Shown: piece by piece, positions 1 to 9,336 of the stretch | How positions within the stretch are numbered: position 1 is the stretch's first letter | How the letters are laid out: each line of letters starts with the position of its first letter | From: Haloarcula rara | Lineage (GTDB): Archaea; Halobacteriota; Halobacteria; Halobacteriales; Haloarculaceae | DNA: 64,000 nucleotides | NCBI RefSeq assembly: GCF_029338235.1 | Contig: NZ_CP119785.1 | Location: 1,612,001 to 1,676,000, forward strand | Direction: 5' to 3' | Notes under the pieces: model-generated | Seen by the model: the letters and a program-made list of their open reading frames with translations, nothing else | Told to the model about the DNA's origin: nothing | The model's database searches: none | Program-made: the position numbers and the translations under genes

Positions 1-312
1 CACGGAGCGTTCCTCCTGCAGGTCGAGGATGTACGGGCGGTTGATGAGGGCGTAGACGATGAGGATGGGGACCGACTCTTTCTCGTCCTCGTCGACCTCG
101 ATGCCCGCGGCCTCGGCATCGTAGTGGAGGAGTTCGAGCTTGTTCTCCTCGTAGACGACCTCGGAAGGCGTCTGGCCGACCTCGACGGACTCCATCAGGT
201 CGAGGCGCTCGTCGGCGACCGACGACGTCTCGACGGCTTCGGTCATCGAGTCCAGTGCCTGGCGCTGGAAGTCGAGCGCGGCCGCAAAGGGGTTGAGGGG
301 GTTGGATGACAT
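1..312 (-). CDS. phaC: Class III PHA synthase subunit PhaC, N-terminal part (runs off the window)
   Basis: Only the first 104 codons are present; the frame is open to the window edge. The protein begins [18 protein letters not shown] and contains the stretch [14 protein letters not shown], typical of the N-terminus of haloarchaeal PhaC. PhaC is the catalytic subunit of the class III PHA synthase, polymerising (R)-3-hydroxyacyl-CoA on the granule surface. The catalytic lipase-like box lies outside the window, so activity cannot be judged. The start codon lies 4 nt after the phaE stop, so the two subunits are clearly co-transcribed, as in other haloarchaeal pha operons. Identification rests on both the sequence and the phaR-phaP-phaE-phaC order. 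Confidence 0.93.
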   Translation of the reverse strand, partial: MSSNPLNPFAAALDFQRQALDSMTEAVETSSVADERLDLMESVEVGQTPSEVVYEENKLELLHYDAEAAGIEVDEDEKESVPILIVYALINRPYILDLQEERSV

Positions 313-316
313 TGTG

Positions 317-859
317 TTACTCCAGCTCTTCGAGGATGCGGTCGAGCTTCTCCTCGACCGCGTGCTGACGGCGCTCAACTTCGACGAGGCGCTCGGCGAC
401 CTCGTCCATGTTCTCCTGGGTCGGGAAGCCCATCTGGGCGATGGCGTCCTGGCTCAGCTCCTCGGCCTCCTGTTGCATCTCCATCATCGACTCGACGAGC
501 TGGCCGTTCGCCGCGGCGAAGGCCGACGTGCCCATCACCTGCTTGAACGCCTCGTTGGCGGACTTGAGCCAGATGTCGCGGAACTCGGCTGGGTCGACGT
601 CCTCGCCCTGGGCGGCGGCTGTCGACCGTTCGACCATCTGTTCGGCGGCGTCGACCCACTCCTCGTAGGCCCGGTTGTACCCCTGGAGCCCCTCGGAAAT
701 CTCGTCTTCTTTGGGGATGGAGTCCTCGACAGCGTCGGCCCACGACTCGACGAAGGCGGCCTGTGCCTCCATGTTCTGTTCCATCGAGTCTGCGACCGCT
801 TCGTTCATCTCCTCGACCATCTCCGTCCACTCGTCTTGCATCTGGTTTGTATCGCTCAT
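317..859 (-). CDS. phaE: Class III PHA synthase subunit PhaE
   Basis: This 180-residue acidic protein has the length of haloarchaeal PhaE, the non-catalytic subunit needed for PhaC activity. Two stretches look like the conserved PhaE regions: one around residues 93-118 containing [16 protein letters not shown], and a C-terminal helical region around 145-177 starting [15 protein letters not shown] and ending in a coiled-coil-like heptad pattern. The start MSDTNQ is chosen because the 11 codons upstream are intergenic in character and the phaP gene ends just beyond. It sits between phaP and phaC in one operon. It is expected at the granule surface as a PhaE-PhaC complex. Confidence 0.92.
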   Translation of the reverse strand: MSDTNQMQDEWTEMVEEMNEAVADSMEQNMEAQAAFVESWADAVEDSIPKEDEISEGLQGYNRAYEEWVDAAEQMVERSTAAAQGEDVDPAEFRDIWLKSANEAFKQVMGTSAFAAANGQLVESMMEMQQEAEELSQDAIAQMGFPTQENMDEVAERLVEVERRQHAVEEKLDRILEELE

Positions 860-907
860 TGGTGTACTAGTAGCTCGCGTCGTCGCGAACAAAAAACGGC
901 TGGTTAG

Positions 908-1459
908 TTACGCCTCGACGGCGTCGGCGGCCTGGGCCTGCACTTCTTCGACCTGCGACTGAATCTCCTCGACCTGCTCTTGGACCTCTTCGAGCTGGTC
1001 ACCGAACTGCTCGGCGACCTCGACGGACTGGGACTCCAGCTCCTCGTGGGCCTCGACGAGCATACCGACCTGCTCGTCGACGGCGGCGACGTAGTCCTCG
1101 GTCATCTCGTCGTAGGCCTCGACGCCCTCGAGCATCTCGCTCTCGACGTTGTCGAAGACTTCGGCGTGGTTCTCGAGCAGGAAGTCGTACTGCTCGTCGA
1201 CGGTGGCACGCAGCTCGTCGATGGTGCCGCCCATGCCGGGGACGGTGGCCTCGACGGCGTCGAGGTAGCTGTGGAAGGCGGTCTTCGAGAGCTCGACACT
1301 GCGGCGCTGGGCCGACTCCTGCGTGTCGAGGCTGTCGATGAGCGCCTCGTTGACGTTCTGCTGGAAGCTGACGGTCTGTTCCAGGGCCTTCTGGCTCTGC
1401 TCGATAGTCGCGCGCTGCATCTCGAAAGCGGTCGTGACGGGGGTGGTGTAGTCTACCAT
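908..1459 (-). CDS. phaP: PHA granule-associated phasin PhaP
   Basis: This 183-residue protein is almost entirely predicted helix, with no cysteine and no tryptophan. The last 40 residues have a heptad pattern (EEVQEQVEEIQSQVEEVQAQ) suited to coiled-coil assembly. It matches the size, composition and gene position of the haloarchaeal phasin PhaP, the main structural protein on PHA granules described for Haloferax mediterranei. It begins VDYTT after an ATG and lies 7 nt downstream of phaR, so it should be co-expressed with its presumed regulator. It has no resemblance to bacterial phasins beyond being amphipathic, so the name depends partly on gene order. Confidence 0.88.
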   Translation of the reverse strand: MVDYTTPVTTAFEMQRATIEQSQKALEQTVSFQQNVNEALIDSLDTQESAQRRSVELSKTAFHSYLDAVEATVPGMGGTIDELRATVDEQYDFLLENHAEVFDNVESEMLEGVEAYDEMTEDYVAAVDEQVGMLVEAHEELESQSVEVAEQFGDQLEEVQEQVEEIQSQVEEVQAQAADAVEA

Positions 1460-1466
1460 TGGTGTA

Positions 1467-1763
1467 TTACTCCGTGTTGTTTGTGACCGGGAGGACGACT
1501 GTCTGGACGATGTCGCCTTCCTCGATGCCGAGCGCCTCTCGCTCCGCGTCGGGAATGCTGATTCGTCCGCCGCTCTGGACGCGGGTCTTGAACGTCGCCA
1601 TCTGGCTCATCGCACCCAGCTGATTCATATCGAAGCTGGGCATGCCGCCGCTCGCGAACAACTGTTTCATCATCTGTTGCTGCTGTTCCATCGCGTTCTC
1701 GCTCGCCTGCTGCATCCCCTTGAACATCGGGGGCCACATCAGACCATCGTCCTCATCGGCCAT
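1467..1763 (-). CDS. phaR: PHA operon regulator PhaR (AbrB/SpoVT-like)
   Basis: This is a 98-residue protein in two parts. The N-terminal half (about 13-50) is rich in Met and Gln (EQQQQMMKQLF, then SFDMNQLGAM) and could bind granules or partners. The C-terminal half (about 55-95) is an AbrB-like swapped-hairpin domain containing RVQSGGRISIPDAEREALGI. In Haloferax mediterranei the homologous PhaR binds its own promoter and represses phaRP, coupling phasin level to granule formation. Being the first gene of the operon fits that role. A concentric palindrome upstream (1811-1845) is the obvious candidate binding site, but this is inference. Confidence 0.88.
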   Translation of the reverse strand: MADEDDGLMWPPMFKGMQQASENAMEQQQQMMKQLFASGGMPSFDMNQLGAMSQMATFKTRVQSGGRISIPDAEREALGIEEGDIVQTVVLPVTNNTE

Positions 1764-1790
1764 CGGTACCTCCCACTACACCGTTCAACG

Positions 1791-1845
1791 ACTTAAAACT
1801 TTCCGTGATTTACCATCTGCTACCATTGAATGGTGTTGAGTGGTA
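1791..1845 (-). promoter_or_regulatory. phaR promoter with nested palindrome
   Basis: On the minus strand an AT-rich TATA-like box (AGTTTTAAG, 1791-1799) lies 28-36 nt before the phaR start, the distance expected for a nearly leaderless haloarchaeal transcript. Upstream there is a concentric palindrome: inner arms ACCATT and AATGGT (1822-1827 and 1829-1834) and outer arms TACCA and TGGTA (1811-1815 and 1841-1845), all centred on 1828. The symmetry suggests a dimeric or tetrameric regulator. It lies between the divergent phaR and phaJ transcription units. Confidence 0.55.
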
Positions 1846-1969
1846 TCGGCGAGAGAGCGGTGCCGAACGCCCCGCTCGCCCTCGCTGCGTGCGTTAACTA
1901 AAATCAATACTGCCGTTGACGGGGGGTAGCAGCCGTCTCCTGCCTATTGAGTGGAATTTAACACCAAGG

Positions 1970-1977
1970 TTTAATAG
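1970..1977 (+). promoter_or_regulatory. phaJ TATA box
   Basis: TTTAATAG lies 26-33 nt upstream of the phaJ ATG, in an AT-rich pocket of otherwise GC-rich DNA. The spacing predicts a very short 5' leader. Confidence 0.5.
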
Positions 1978-2002
1978 CCCGACCCCTAAACACGATTTAT
2001 CA

Positions 2003-2611
2003 ATGAGTTCTGAATCATTGCGCAACCCGCTGCTCGATACGTGGACAGAGACCTCTTCTCACATGTTCAACAGCGTCGTCGCGGCCAACCGGGCGGCCTT
2101 TGCGGCCTTCGGCGTCAACCCCGACGACGAGCTCCCGGCGCCCGCAGAGCGCATCGAGCCCGACGAGGACCTCCCGGAGTGGCACGTAACTATCTCGGAG
2201 GACCATCCCGGCGAGATGGGCGTCGGCGACCACATCGAGTTCACCAAGACCATCTCCGAGAACGACGTCAGACAGTTCGCCGCCGCCAGCGGCGACACGA
2301 ACCCGTTGCATCTGGACGACGAGTTCGCCGAGCAGACACGCTTCCGCGGCCGCATCGCCCACGGCACACTCGTCGGCAGTCTCATCAGCGCCGCGCTCGC
2401 GCGCCTGCCCGGACTGACCATCTATCTCTCCCAGGACCTGGAGTTCCACAACCCCGTCCGCATCGGCGACCGCCTCACCGCCGAGTGTGAGATCGTCGAG
2501 GACCTGGGCGACGAGCAGTACCGCCTCACGACCCGGGTCAAGGAAGACGACACGGTCGTCATCGACGGCGAGGCCGTCGTCCTCATCGACGACCTGCCCG
2601 AGGACAGCTAG
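2003..2611 (+). CDS. phaJ: MaoC-family (R)-specific enoyl-CoA hydratase PhaJ
   Basis: This 202-residue protein has a hot-dog fold MaoC dehydratase domain at about 70-195. The hydratase signature is visible in AASGDTNPLHLDDEFA (Asp and His catalytic pair) followed by GRIAHGTLVGSLISAAL. The enzyme hydrates trans-2-enoyl-CoA to (R)-3-hydroxyacyl-CoA, feeding beta-oxidation intermediates into PHA. The first 60 residues resemble the N-terminal extension of haloarchaeal PhaJ-type proteins. The ATG is chosen because it follows a TATA box at the right distance and the upstream in-frame codons are intergenic. It is divergent from phaRPEC. Its last 4 nt overlap the end of the convergent hydrolase gene. 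Confidence 0.88.
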   Translation: MSSESLRNPLLDTWTETSSHMFNSVVAANRAAFAAFGVNPDDELPAPAERIEPDEDLPEWHVTISEDHPGEMGVGDHIEFTKTISENDVRQFAAASGDTNPLHLDDEFAEQTRFRGRIAHGTLVGSLISAALARLPGLTIYLSQDLEFHNPVRIGDRLTAECEIVEDLGDEQYRLTTRVKEDDTVVIDGEAVVLIDDLPEDS

Positions 2612-3456
2612 ACCGCACAGAACGACCGCACCGCGCTGTTGAACCACTCCGGACGCTCCCGGGGCGGGTTGTGACCGCAGTTTTTCACCAGTTTCAGTTC
2701 GCTCTCGGCCAGTTTCGTCGCCGCCTGCTGGGACCACGCCGGCGGAAACAGCGGGTCTTCGCTCCCGTGGATCAACAGCGTCGGCACCGACAGCTCGCTC
2801 AGTCTGTCGGCGTAGTTGGTCCGGAACCCGCGCTGGCGGAACTCGCTGCGCTGCCAGCGCCGCATCGCCCGCACGGTCTGGCGGTCGACGACGCTGTGTA
2901 CGTCGTCGACGAGCTCCTGTGAGGGCTCGGTCGCGCCCATGCTCCGCAGCCCGGTCCTGATGGCCGGTTTCAATGTGCTCACGCCCTGCCACACCATGTT
3001 CCCCAGCAACGGCGTCTGGAACATCCCGCTCGCGGCCGTTCGCCAGTAGGCGTCCCCGCCCAGTCCGTAGCTGTTGACCAGCACCAGTCGCTCGACGCTG
3101 CCCCCATCCAGTGCGTGGCCAAGTGCCAGCGCCCCGCCCATCGAGAGGCCCGCTATCGCGGGCTCGTCCACGTCGACGGCGTCCAGAAACGCCTCGACGG
3201 CCTCGAGATAATAGTCGGTCGTGTACGCGCGGTCCGGTTTGTCGCTCTCGCCGTGGCCCGGCAGGTCCGGCGCGTAGACGGTCCGCTCCTGGGCCAGCGC
3301 GGGGAGCGCGTGCCGCCACGACACCGTCGCCGCGTCCAGTCCGATACCGTGCAGGAACACGAGTGGCGGCCCGCTGCCGCCGGTCTTGTAGTGGAGGTCC
3401 ACGTCGTCGCCGTCGACGGACAGCTCGACGCGTTCGGACCCAATCTGGGGAGTCAT
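2608..3456 (-). CDS. Alpha/beta-fold hydrolase
   Basis: This is a 282-residue alpha/beta hydrolase. The oxyanion-hole motif HGIGLD is near residue 36, the nucleophile elbow GLSMGG places the catalytic Ser at 105, the acid is probably Asp234 (HGSEDPLFPP) and the base His262 (CGHNPPRERP). All three triad residues are therefore visible. The substrate is unknown. Members of this group include esterases, haloperoxidase-like hydrolases and PHA depolymerase-like enzymes, and the location next to phaJ makes a lipid or PHA-related ester plausible but unproven. There is no signal peptide, so it is cytoplasmic. It converges on phaJ with a 4-nt overlap. Confidence 0.85.
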   Translation of the reverse strand: MTPQIGSERVELSVDGDDVDLHYKTGGSGPPLVFLHGIGLDAATVSWRHALPALAQERTVYAPDLPGHGESDKPDRAYTTDYYLEAVEAFLDAVDVDEPAIAGLSMGGALALGHALDGGSVERLVLVNSYGLGGDAYWRTAASGMFQTPLLGNMVWQGVSTLKPAIRTGLRSMGATEPSQELVDDVHSVVDRQTVRAMRRWQRSEFRQRGFRTNYADRLSELSVPTLLIHGSEDPLFPPAWSQQAATKLAESELKLVKNCGHNPPRERPEWFNSAVRSFCAV

Positions 3457-3525
3457 TGGCTGGAGTCGGGGCGCGCGTCAGATGAGGCTTTCTTCATACT
3501 GGCTAGCACTGCCCGTACGGTTGGC

Positions 3526-4848
3526 TCACTCGCCGTCGGAGTTATTTCTCTCGTAGGCACCATCGCGTTCCAGTCGCCCTTTCGCCCGGACGACTGACGG
3601 CGTCCGACAGCGGCCGGGTTCGCCGGTCACCTGCGGAATCGTGCAATTGTTGCAGCTCGCACACAGCGCGTCCTCGCCGGCCAGCAGTCTGGCACCGAGT
3701 CGCGGCTCGGCGTAGAAGGGGCGGGCCATCCCGACCATGTCTGCCGCCGGTTCTCCGTCCCCCGAATCCCCGCTCAGACACCGGTCGCAGTCGGCCCGCG
3801 TCCGCAGCCCGCCTTCCAGCAACACCGGCACGTCGACGCGGTCGCCGACGCGCCGACAGAAGGCGGCGTTCCAGCCGGGCTCGCGGTCGAACCGGCGGGC
3901 CTGCAGGCGGTTGAGGAGCGCCACCGCTCGCGCGCGCCAGCGGCCGCCGAACGCCGCCGCGTAGTCGTCCTGCAACTCCGCGGCCGCCCACGCCCGGTCG
4001 GGATAGGCCCCACGGACGATGCTCATGTCCCAGAACGTCGAGACCTCGACGGGGACCAGGGCGTCGTAGCCGATATCGACCAGCCGCTTGGCCGTGTCGA
4101 CCGCCTCGTCCATCGATATATGCCTTCGTACGAAACTGGGTGCGACGGTCTCGGCTGGCACCTTGGTCACCAGCGGCACGTCGCCCGCGTGCTCGCGGAC
4201 GGCGTCGTGGACGGCTTCGAGAAATCGTACGCCGTCGGCGAACTCGTCGTCCCGGCGGTTGTAGAACGGCGAGAGGAACTGCTGGACGAGGCTCATGTTC
4301 GCCGCCGAGAGGTGGATACCGTCGTAGCCGGCGTCGACGGCGTAGCCCGCCGCGCGGCCGAACTGCTCGGCGAGGTCCCGCACTTCCGCTGTCGAGAGCA
4401 CGTGCGGGGTCAGCGAAATCAGCCCCAGTCGGTCGAGTACCCGGAGTTGCCACGGCGACCGCGAGACGGCCAGCTGTCGCTCGTCGGGATTGCGTGCCCG
4501 ATAGCCGGCGTGCCACGTCGCCATGCTCCGCAGCCCGCCGTGAGCGAGCTGGAGGAATATCTTGCCTTCGTGTGCATGAATCGCGTCGGTGAGTTGTTCC
4601 AGCCGGGCGACGAAGCCGGGGTCGTGGACACGGGTCATGTTCGGCGCGGCACAGCCGCCCTCGGGCGTGACGACGCTCGCACCCTGGAAGACGAGGCCGA
4701 CACCGCTCTCGGCGGTCGGTTTGAGTTCGGAGACGAGGGTGTCGACCGCTCCCTCGCCGTTGCCCGCACACTCAAGGACCGGCGCGCGATAGAGGCGGTT
4801 CGGCAGCGTGCAGCCGCCGATTTCCAGCGGCTCGGTGAGCTCGGTCAC
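3526..4848 (-). CDS. NADH:flavin oxidoreductase / old yellow enzyme family
   Basis: This protein of about 440 residues has a TIM-barrel FMN-dependent oxidoreductase domain related to old yellow enzyme and 2,4-dienoyl-CoA reductase. The start EPLEIGGCTLPNRLYRAP is the usual first strand, and FLQLAHGG and the YDGIHLSAAN motif fit the flavin and substrate loops. Near the C-terminus a cysteine cluster, CASCNNC followed 11 residues later by another Cys, resembles the Fe-S cluster site of dienoyl-CoA reductase-like members. A GTG start (VTELTEP) is preferred because the barrel begins immediately after it. A further 40 in-frame codons upstream look non-coding. A role in fatty-acid or enoyl-CoA reduction near the PHA genes is possible. 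Confidence 0.8.
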   Translation of the reverse strand: MTELTEPLEIGGCTLPNRLYRAPVLECAGNGEGAVDTLVSELKPTAESGVGLVFQGASVVTPEGGCAAPNMTRVHDPGFVARLEQLTDAIHAHEGKIFLQLAHGGLRSMATWHAGYRARNPDERQLAVSRSPWQLRVLDRLGLISLTPHVLSTAEVRDLAEQFGRAAGYAVDAGYDGIHLSAANMSLVQQFLSPFYNRRDDEFADGVRFLEAVHDAVREHAGDVPLVTKVPAETVAPSFVRRHISMDEAVDTAKRLVDIGYDALVPVEVSTFWDMSIVRGAYPDRAWAAAELQDDYAAAFGGRWRARAVALLNRLQARRFDREPGWNAAFCRRVGDRVDVPVLLEGGLRTRADCDRCLSGDSGDGEPAADMVGMARPFYAEPRLGARLLAGEDALCASCNNCTIPQVTGEPGRCRTPSVVRAKGRLERDGAYERNNSDGE

Positions 4849-4939
4849 GTGTTCCAGGCTGGGCGCCGTCCGTCGCCGTGCTGTCCGACCATGTGTGACA
4901 CTGGCACGGCGTGGACAAAACGGCGTCGCTCGAACTGGG

Positions 4940-5075
4940 GCTACTGCTCTGCGGTTCCCTCCGGTCACCGCTTCGCTTCGAGGAATCTCCCTGCGGTCGA
5001 TTCCTCGCCACTGCTCTGCGGGTCACTTCGTTCCCCGCTTCGCCTTCGAGAGTCTTCGACAAGCTCAGACTCTCG
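4940..5075 (+). repeat. Intergenic hairpin cluster downstream of cgi121
   Basis: The gap between the OYE-like gene and cgi121 holds two 9-bp-stem hairpins of a family seen elsewhere in the window. One (5047-5075, CGAGAGTCT pairing with AGACTCTCG) abuts the cgi121 TAG stop codon directly. The second (4979-5007, CGAGGAATC with CGATTCCTCG) is the same hairpin found after the genes ending at 18366 and 38816. They could act as 3'-end processing or termination signals for cgi121. Confidence 0.5.
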
Positions 5076-5582
5076 CTACTTTTCGACGACGAGCAGCGCG
5101 ACTCGCTCGCGGACGGCGTCGGCCAGCGTCCCCTCGGTCGCGGCCAGTTCGGTGTCGCTCACGTCGAAGAAGTCCCGGACCAGCCGTTCGTCGTAGTCGC
5201 CGAGCGTCTCGGCGGGGGCAAGCTGGTCGCGGAGGTCGGCCGCGGCGGCCGCTTCGTCACTCTCCCCGTCGGTTTCACGTCCAACGACGACCGCCACGAC
5301 CGGACACTCGCCATCGCTGACGCCCATCGCCAGCGCCCGGTTTATCTGGCGGCGACCGGCGGCGTACAGCAGTATCTCGACGCCGAAGTCCTCGGCGATG
5401 GTGTCCCCGCGCTCGCGGGCCCGACCGGCGAGGTCGACGGCCCGCGCAAGGTGGGCGCGGTCGACGACGTAGCGAGCGTCGAATGCCTGTATCGTCACAC
5501 CGTGGGCGTCGCCGATGTCGTCCAGTTCGGCGACGAACGCGCCCACGTCGTCGATGTCGGCCAGGCCCTCGACGACCTCCAT
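5076..5582 (-). CDS. cgi121: KEOPS complex subunit Cgi121
   Basis: This 168-residue protein matches archaeal Cgi121, the KEOPS subunit that binds the 3' CCA end of tRNA during N6-threonylcarbamoyl-adenosine (t6A37) synthesis. The recognisable core is FDARYVVDRAHLARAVDLA followed by EILLYAAGRRQINRALAMGV, the region that contacts Bud32 and tRNA. The C-terminal part after about residue 105 is acidic and less conserved. Its start overlaps the hel308 stop codon by one base, and the Hel308-Cgi121 pairing is a common haloarchaeal arrangement. Its TAG stop is followed at once by a hairpin. Confidence 0.88.
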   Translation of the reverse strand: MEVVEGLADIDDVGAFVAELDDIGDAHGVTIQAFDARYVVDRAHLARAVDLAGRARERGDTIAEDFGVEILLYAAGRRQINRALAMGVSDGECPVVAVVVGRETDGESDEAAAAADLRDQLAPAETLGDYDERLVRDFFDVSDTELAATEGTLADAVRERVALLVVEK

Positions 5583-8002
5583 CAGAAGTCCCCCAGGCTG
5601 GACTGGTCTTCACCGACGTCGCTATCTTCGTCTTCCTCGCTGTCCCGCGGCGACGCCTCGCTCACCTCGACGTCGGGGTCGGGCTCGACGCCCTCCATCG
5701 AGGGGTCCCGGTGGCCGGCGTTCTCCAGGACGTTCTCGGCGGTCTTCCGGCGCCCGCGCAGGGCGGCCAGCACCACCGGTTTCGCGGCGTCCCGTAGCTC
5801 GGCGCGGTCGCCGATGCCGGCCTCGAACAGCCGGCGGGCGCGTTTGCGACCGACACCGCGGACGCCGGCCAGATCGACCAGCTCCTCACGGACCCCGTGT
5901 TCGACGCGGATGCGGGCCTCGCTGATGGCGCGGGCGGCGTCCGAATCCACTTCGCCGGCCAGGGACTCGGCGGCCCCCAGCAGCCACTGGGCCGTCTCGA
6001 CCTTCCCGCGGATGTCGCCCGGGCCGACGCCGTAGCGCTCGGTGATGGTCTCCTCGTCGACCTCGCTGGCCCAGTCCTCCAGCAGGCGAGCAGTTTTGAG
6101 CGCCGAGAGCCAGTCCTCGAAGCGTTCGTCCTCGAACTCCGAGGGGGTGGGGCCGAGCAGTTCGTCTTCGCGTTCGTACAGCGCCATCTCGTACTCCTCG
6201 CGGTCGCCCGAGCGCAGGTAGAGCTGGTACATATCGGGGGTGCGCGAGACGAGGTGATAGAGCCCGAGCGCCGAGATGTCGTCGGGGTCGATATCGCCGC
6301 TTTCTTCGCGCTCCTCGGCCAGTTCGCTCGCCGTGCTGAACGCGCCGTCGGCCGTCGCATCTTCGGGCGTGTCCGGCTCGTCGCTCCCGTCGGGCTCGCC
6401 CGCGTGGCGCGCCCAGTACTCCAGGCCGTCGACGATTTCGGCGGCGCTCATCGGGTCCAGGTAGAGCCGCGAGACGGTGTGACCGAGCGAGGTCGCATCG
6501 AGTTCACCGGCCTCTACTTCCAAGAAGCCGTTCCGTTCCAGATACGTCAACACGTCGTCGACCACACGCTCCAGACGGCCGCTCTCGTCGGTCTGGCTGG
6601 CATACAGCGTCTGTTCGAGGAACTCGAGGAGTCCTTTGCGAGAGCGGGCAAACCCCGAGGAGACGGTCGCGAGGATGTGCGTCCGCAGGGCCGGTTCGGC
6701 GGCGAGTTTCGAGCGCACGGGCTCGGGGTCGGCCCAGACGTACCGCTCGAACAGCTCGTCCAGTTCGTCGTGGCTGCTGGCGACGAGGACGGCCTCGCCG
6801 TACGGGTCCAGCCCGGGGCGGCCGGCCCGCCCCATCATCTGGTGGACCTCCAGCACGGAGAGGGGGCCATCCCGCCCGCCGACCCGTCGTAGCGGCGCCA
6901 GTCCCGCACGACGACGCGCCGCGAGGGTGTTGACCCCGGCCGCGAGCGTCGGCGTGGCACAGACCACCTTCACCAGCCGGTCCTGGAACGCCTGTTCGAC
7001 GAGTTCGCGGTGCCCGCGGGCGAGCCCGGCGTGGTGGAAGGCGGCGCCGTCTTTCACGGCGTCGGCCAGGTCGTCGCTCGTCTCCGTGTCGCTCACGTCA
7101 CGGATTTCTGCGGCGATACCCTCTAACTGGGCTTTCTCGTCGGCGCTCAGGTGCGGCCGGACCGTACTCGCCAGCCGCCCGGCGGCGGCCTCGGCGTTGC
7201 GCCGGGAGTTGACGAACACGAGCGTCGAGCCGCCCTCCTCCGTGACCTCGCCGTCCTCGTCGTGGTCGTCCTGCAGCGTGTCCCGGACGATGGCGGCCGT
7301 GGGCTTCTCGCTGTTCTGGACGGCCAGCCGGTGCTGGCTCCCGTCCTCCAGATGCAGGGCCTGCCCGTAGTGGACTCCCTTCTGGAGCTCGATGGGGCGC
7401 CAGTCCGAGTCGACGAGTTCGGCGTCGAGCCAGCCGGCGAGCTCGCCGGCGTTGCCGATGGTCGCCGACAGCGCCACCGTCTGTAGGTCGGGGTTGAGCC
7501 GGCGGAGTTTGGCCAGCGTCACTTCCAGGGTCGGGCCGCGCTGGCCGTCGTCGACCAGGTGCACCTCGTCGCTGACGACGCAGGTCAGGTCCTCCAGCCA
7601 CGGTGCGTCGTTTCGAACGAGCGAGTCGACCTTCTCGCTGGTGGCGACGACGATGTCCTTGTCGCCGAGCCAGCCGCCGTCGGACTCGTAGTTGCCCGTC
7701 GAGACCCCGACAGAGTGGCCGTACTGCTCGAACTGCTCGAACTCGGCTTGCTTCTCGCTTGCCAGCGCTCTGAGGGGGACGATATAGAGGGCCTTGCCGC
7801 CGCGGGCGACGGCCGACAGCATCGCCAGCTCGGCGACGAGTGTCTTGCCACTCGCCGTCGGGATGGCCGCGACGATGTTCTGTCCCTCGGTCACCCCCGA
7901 TTCGACGGCCTCGGCCTGTGGCGGGTAGAGCTGTTCGATGCCGTCGTCACGCAGGTGGTCGGGGAGCCAGTCGGGCACGCCCGGCAGGTCCGCAACGTCC
8001 AT
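5582..8002 (-). CDS. hel308: ATP-dependent DNA helicase Hel308
   Basis: This is an 806-residue superfamily 2 helicase. Walker A is AIPTASGKT (about 46-54) and the DEVH box is at 145-148. The second RecA domain includes [18 protein letters not shown] and [15 protein letters not shown]. Helix-hairpin-helix DNA binding appears near the C-terminus ([18 protein letters not shown]). Archaeal Hel308 unwinds lagging strands at stalled forks and takes part in recombination and repair. The first Met ([10 protein letters not shown]) suits the family. A low-complexity acidic segment around residue 530 and an acidic C-terminal tail are typical halophilic insertions. It is the upstream gene of the pair with cgi121. 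Confidence 0.94.
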   Translation of the reverse strand: MDVADLPGVPDWLPDHLRDDGIEQLYPPQAEAVESGVTEGQNIVAAIPTASGKTLVAELAMLSAVARGGKALYIVPLRALASEKQAEFEQFEQYGHSVGVSTGNYESDGGWLGDKDIVVATSEKVDSLVRNDAPWLEDLTCVVSDEVHLVDDGQRGPTLEVTLAKLRRLNPDLQTVALSATIGNAGELAGWLDAELVDSDWRPIELQKGVHYGQALHLEDGSQHRLAVQNSEKPTAAIVRDTLQDDHDEDGEVTEEGGSTLVFVNSRRNAEAAAGRLASTVRPHLSADEKAQLEGIAAEIRDVSDTETSDDLADAVKDGAAFHHAGLARGHRELVEQAFQDRLVKVVCATPTLAAGVNTLAARRRAGLAPLRRVGGRDGPLSVLEVHQMMGRAGRPGLDPYGEAVLVASSHDELDELFERYVWADPEPVRSKLAAEPALRTHILATVSSGFARSRKGLLEFLEQTLYASQTDESGRLERVVDDVLTYLERNGFLEVEAGELDATSLGHTVSRLYLDPMSAAEIVDGLEYWARHAGEPDGSDEPDTPEDATADGAFSTASELAEEREESGDIDPDDISALGLYHLVSRTPDMYQLYLRSGDREEYEMALYEREDELLGPTPSEFEDERFEDWLSALKTARLLEDWASEVDEETITERYGVGPGDIRGKVETAQWLLGAAESLAGEVDSDAARAISEARIRVEHGVREELVDLAGVRGVGRKRARRLFEAGIGDRAELRDAAKPVVLAALRGRRKTAENVLENAGHRDPSMEGVEPDPDVEVSEASPRDSEEDEDSDVGEDQSSLGDF

Positions 8003-8088
8003 TGGTCCGTGGTTGGGCCCCGCGATGATTTAAACTCTCGTCATCGATTGCCCGAATCGCTTTTATCCTTGCTTGGCCTCGCGGGTGT

Positions 8089-9336
8089 ATGGATAGCAAC
8101 GTCGGCGGTGGGCCCGACTCGCCGGCGTCCACGACGGTTCGGATACTGCTCGTCGACGACCAGCCCGACCTCGCGGAGGTCACCGGGCTCCACCTCGAAG
8201 ACCGGCGCGACAGCTTCGACGTGACCTTTGCAACCGACGGGCCGACGGCGCTCGATACCCTCGCGGAGACGGACATCGACTGCGTCGTCAGCGACTACGA
8301 GATGCCGGAGATGGACGGTCTGGAGCTGTTGCGAGCGGTCAAAGACCGCGAGCCGTCGCTCCCCTTCATCCTCTATACGGGACGGGGCAGCGAGGAGATA
8401 GCCAGCGAGGCCATCAGCGCCGGCGTCACCGACTACCTCCAGAAGCGAACGACCAGCGACCAGTACGACGTGCTGGCCAACCGCGTCGAGAACGCCGTCG
8501 CCCGCCGCCGCTCCGAGCGGGCCCGCGAAGAGTCCGAGGGCCGCTACCGCACCCTCGTCGAGGCCTCGCCCCACGCAATCCTGGTCCACTACGGCGAGGA
8601 CATCGTCTACGTCAACGACACGATGGTCCGGATGTTCGGCTTCGAGGACCAATCGCAGGCCCACGGCACCGAGGCCATGTCCTACGTCCACCCCGACGAC
8701 CGCGACGCCGTCCGCGAGCGGATGCATCGGGTGTTAGAGGGCCGCGAGGAGTCCGACTGGATCGCCTGGCGGCTCCTGCGGGACGACGGCGAGATACGCG
8801 AGGTCGAGAGCCGCGGGACGCCGGTGGTCTACGACGGCCGGAACGCCGTCCAGGTCGTCGTTCGGGACCTGACCGAGCAACGTCGACGCGAGCGCCAGCT
8901 CGCCGCGCTCAACGGCGCCGTCCGCGACCTCGCCGCGGCGGACACCCGGCCCGCCGTCGCCGAGACGGCCGTCGACGCCGCCGTCACGCTGCTTTCGGAC
9001 CCGACGGTCGCCGTCTTCGAGGACGTCGCGGGAGCCCTGCTCGAACTCGCCGCGGCGGGGGTCGACGACGGTGTCGACTTCCCACCCGACGGCCGGGGAC
9101 TCCCCGCGGACAGCGTCGAGGTGGCCGCCTACCGGGCCGGCTCCGTCCGGACCGTCGAGTCCTACGACGTCGACGCGGACCGGCTCACCGACGGCGTCGC
9201 GTCGGTGTTCCTGTTTCCACTCGGCGACTACGGGCTCCTGTGGGTCGGTTCGACGGACTTTGCCTCGGCCGACCGGAACGCCCTGGCGATACTGGGTCGC
9301 TCGGTCGTGGCCGCCTTCGACCGGCTTGCCGACTGA
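8089..9336 (+). CDS. Orphan response regulator: REC-PAS with GAF-like C-terminus
   Basis: This 415-residue protein starts with a receiver domain (about 17-135): acidic pocket LVDD, phospho-acceptor Asp69 in VVSDYEMPEMDG, and Thr/Lys switch positions near LYTGRGSEE and YLQKR. A PAS domain follows at about 150-275 (SPHAILVHYGEDIVYVND). The C-terminal 130 residues look like a degenerate GAF-type or bacterioopsin-activator-type sensor domain. No histidine kinase and no HTH are present, so the output is unknown; it may signal through protein contacts. It is transcribed divergently from hel308, and the intergenic region contains a TTTTATCC TATA-like box about 25-30 nt before the ATG. Confidence 0.82.
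   Translation: MDSNVGGGPDSPASTTVRILLVDDQPDLAEVTGLHLEDRRDSFDVTFATDGPTALDTLAETDIDCVVSDYEMPEMDGLELLRAVKDREPSLPFILYTGRGSEEIASEAISAGVTDYLQKRTTSDQYDVLANRVENAVARRRSERAREESEGRYRTLVEASPHAILVHYGEDIVYVNDTMVRMFGFEDQSQAHGTEAMSYVHPDDRDAVRERMHRVLEGREESDWIAWRLLRDDGEIREVESRGTPVVYDGRNAVQVVVRDLTEQRRRERQLAALNGAVRDLAAADTRPAVAETAVDAAVTLLSDPTVAVFEDVAGALLELAAAGVDDGVDFPPDGRGLPADSVEVAAYRAGSVRTVESYDVDADRLTDGVASVFLFPLGDYGLLWVGSTDFASADRNALAILGRSVVAAFDRLAD

Noticed and set aside
2015..3319. Long antisense frame of about 434 codons
   Set aside because: It lies opposite phaJ and the hydrolase, is rich in Arg/Gly/Pro and lacks any domain; such frames are common in high-GC DNA because stop codons are rare.
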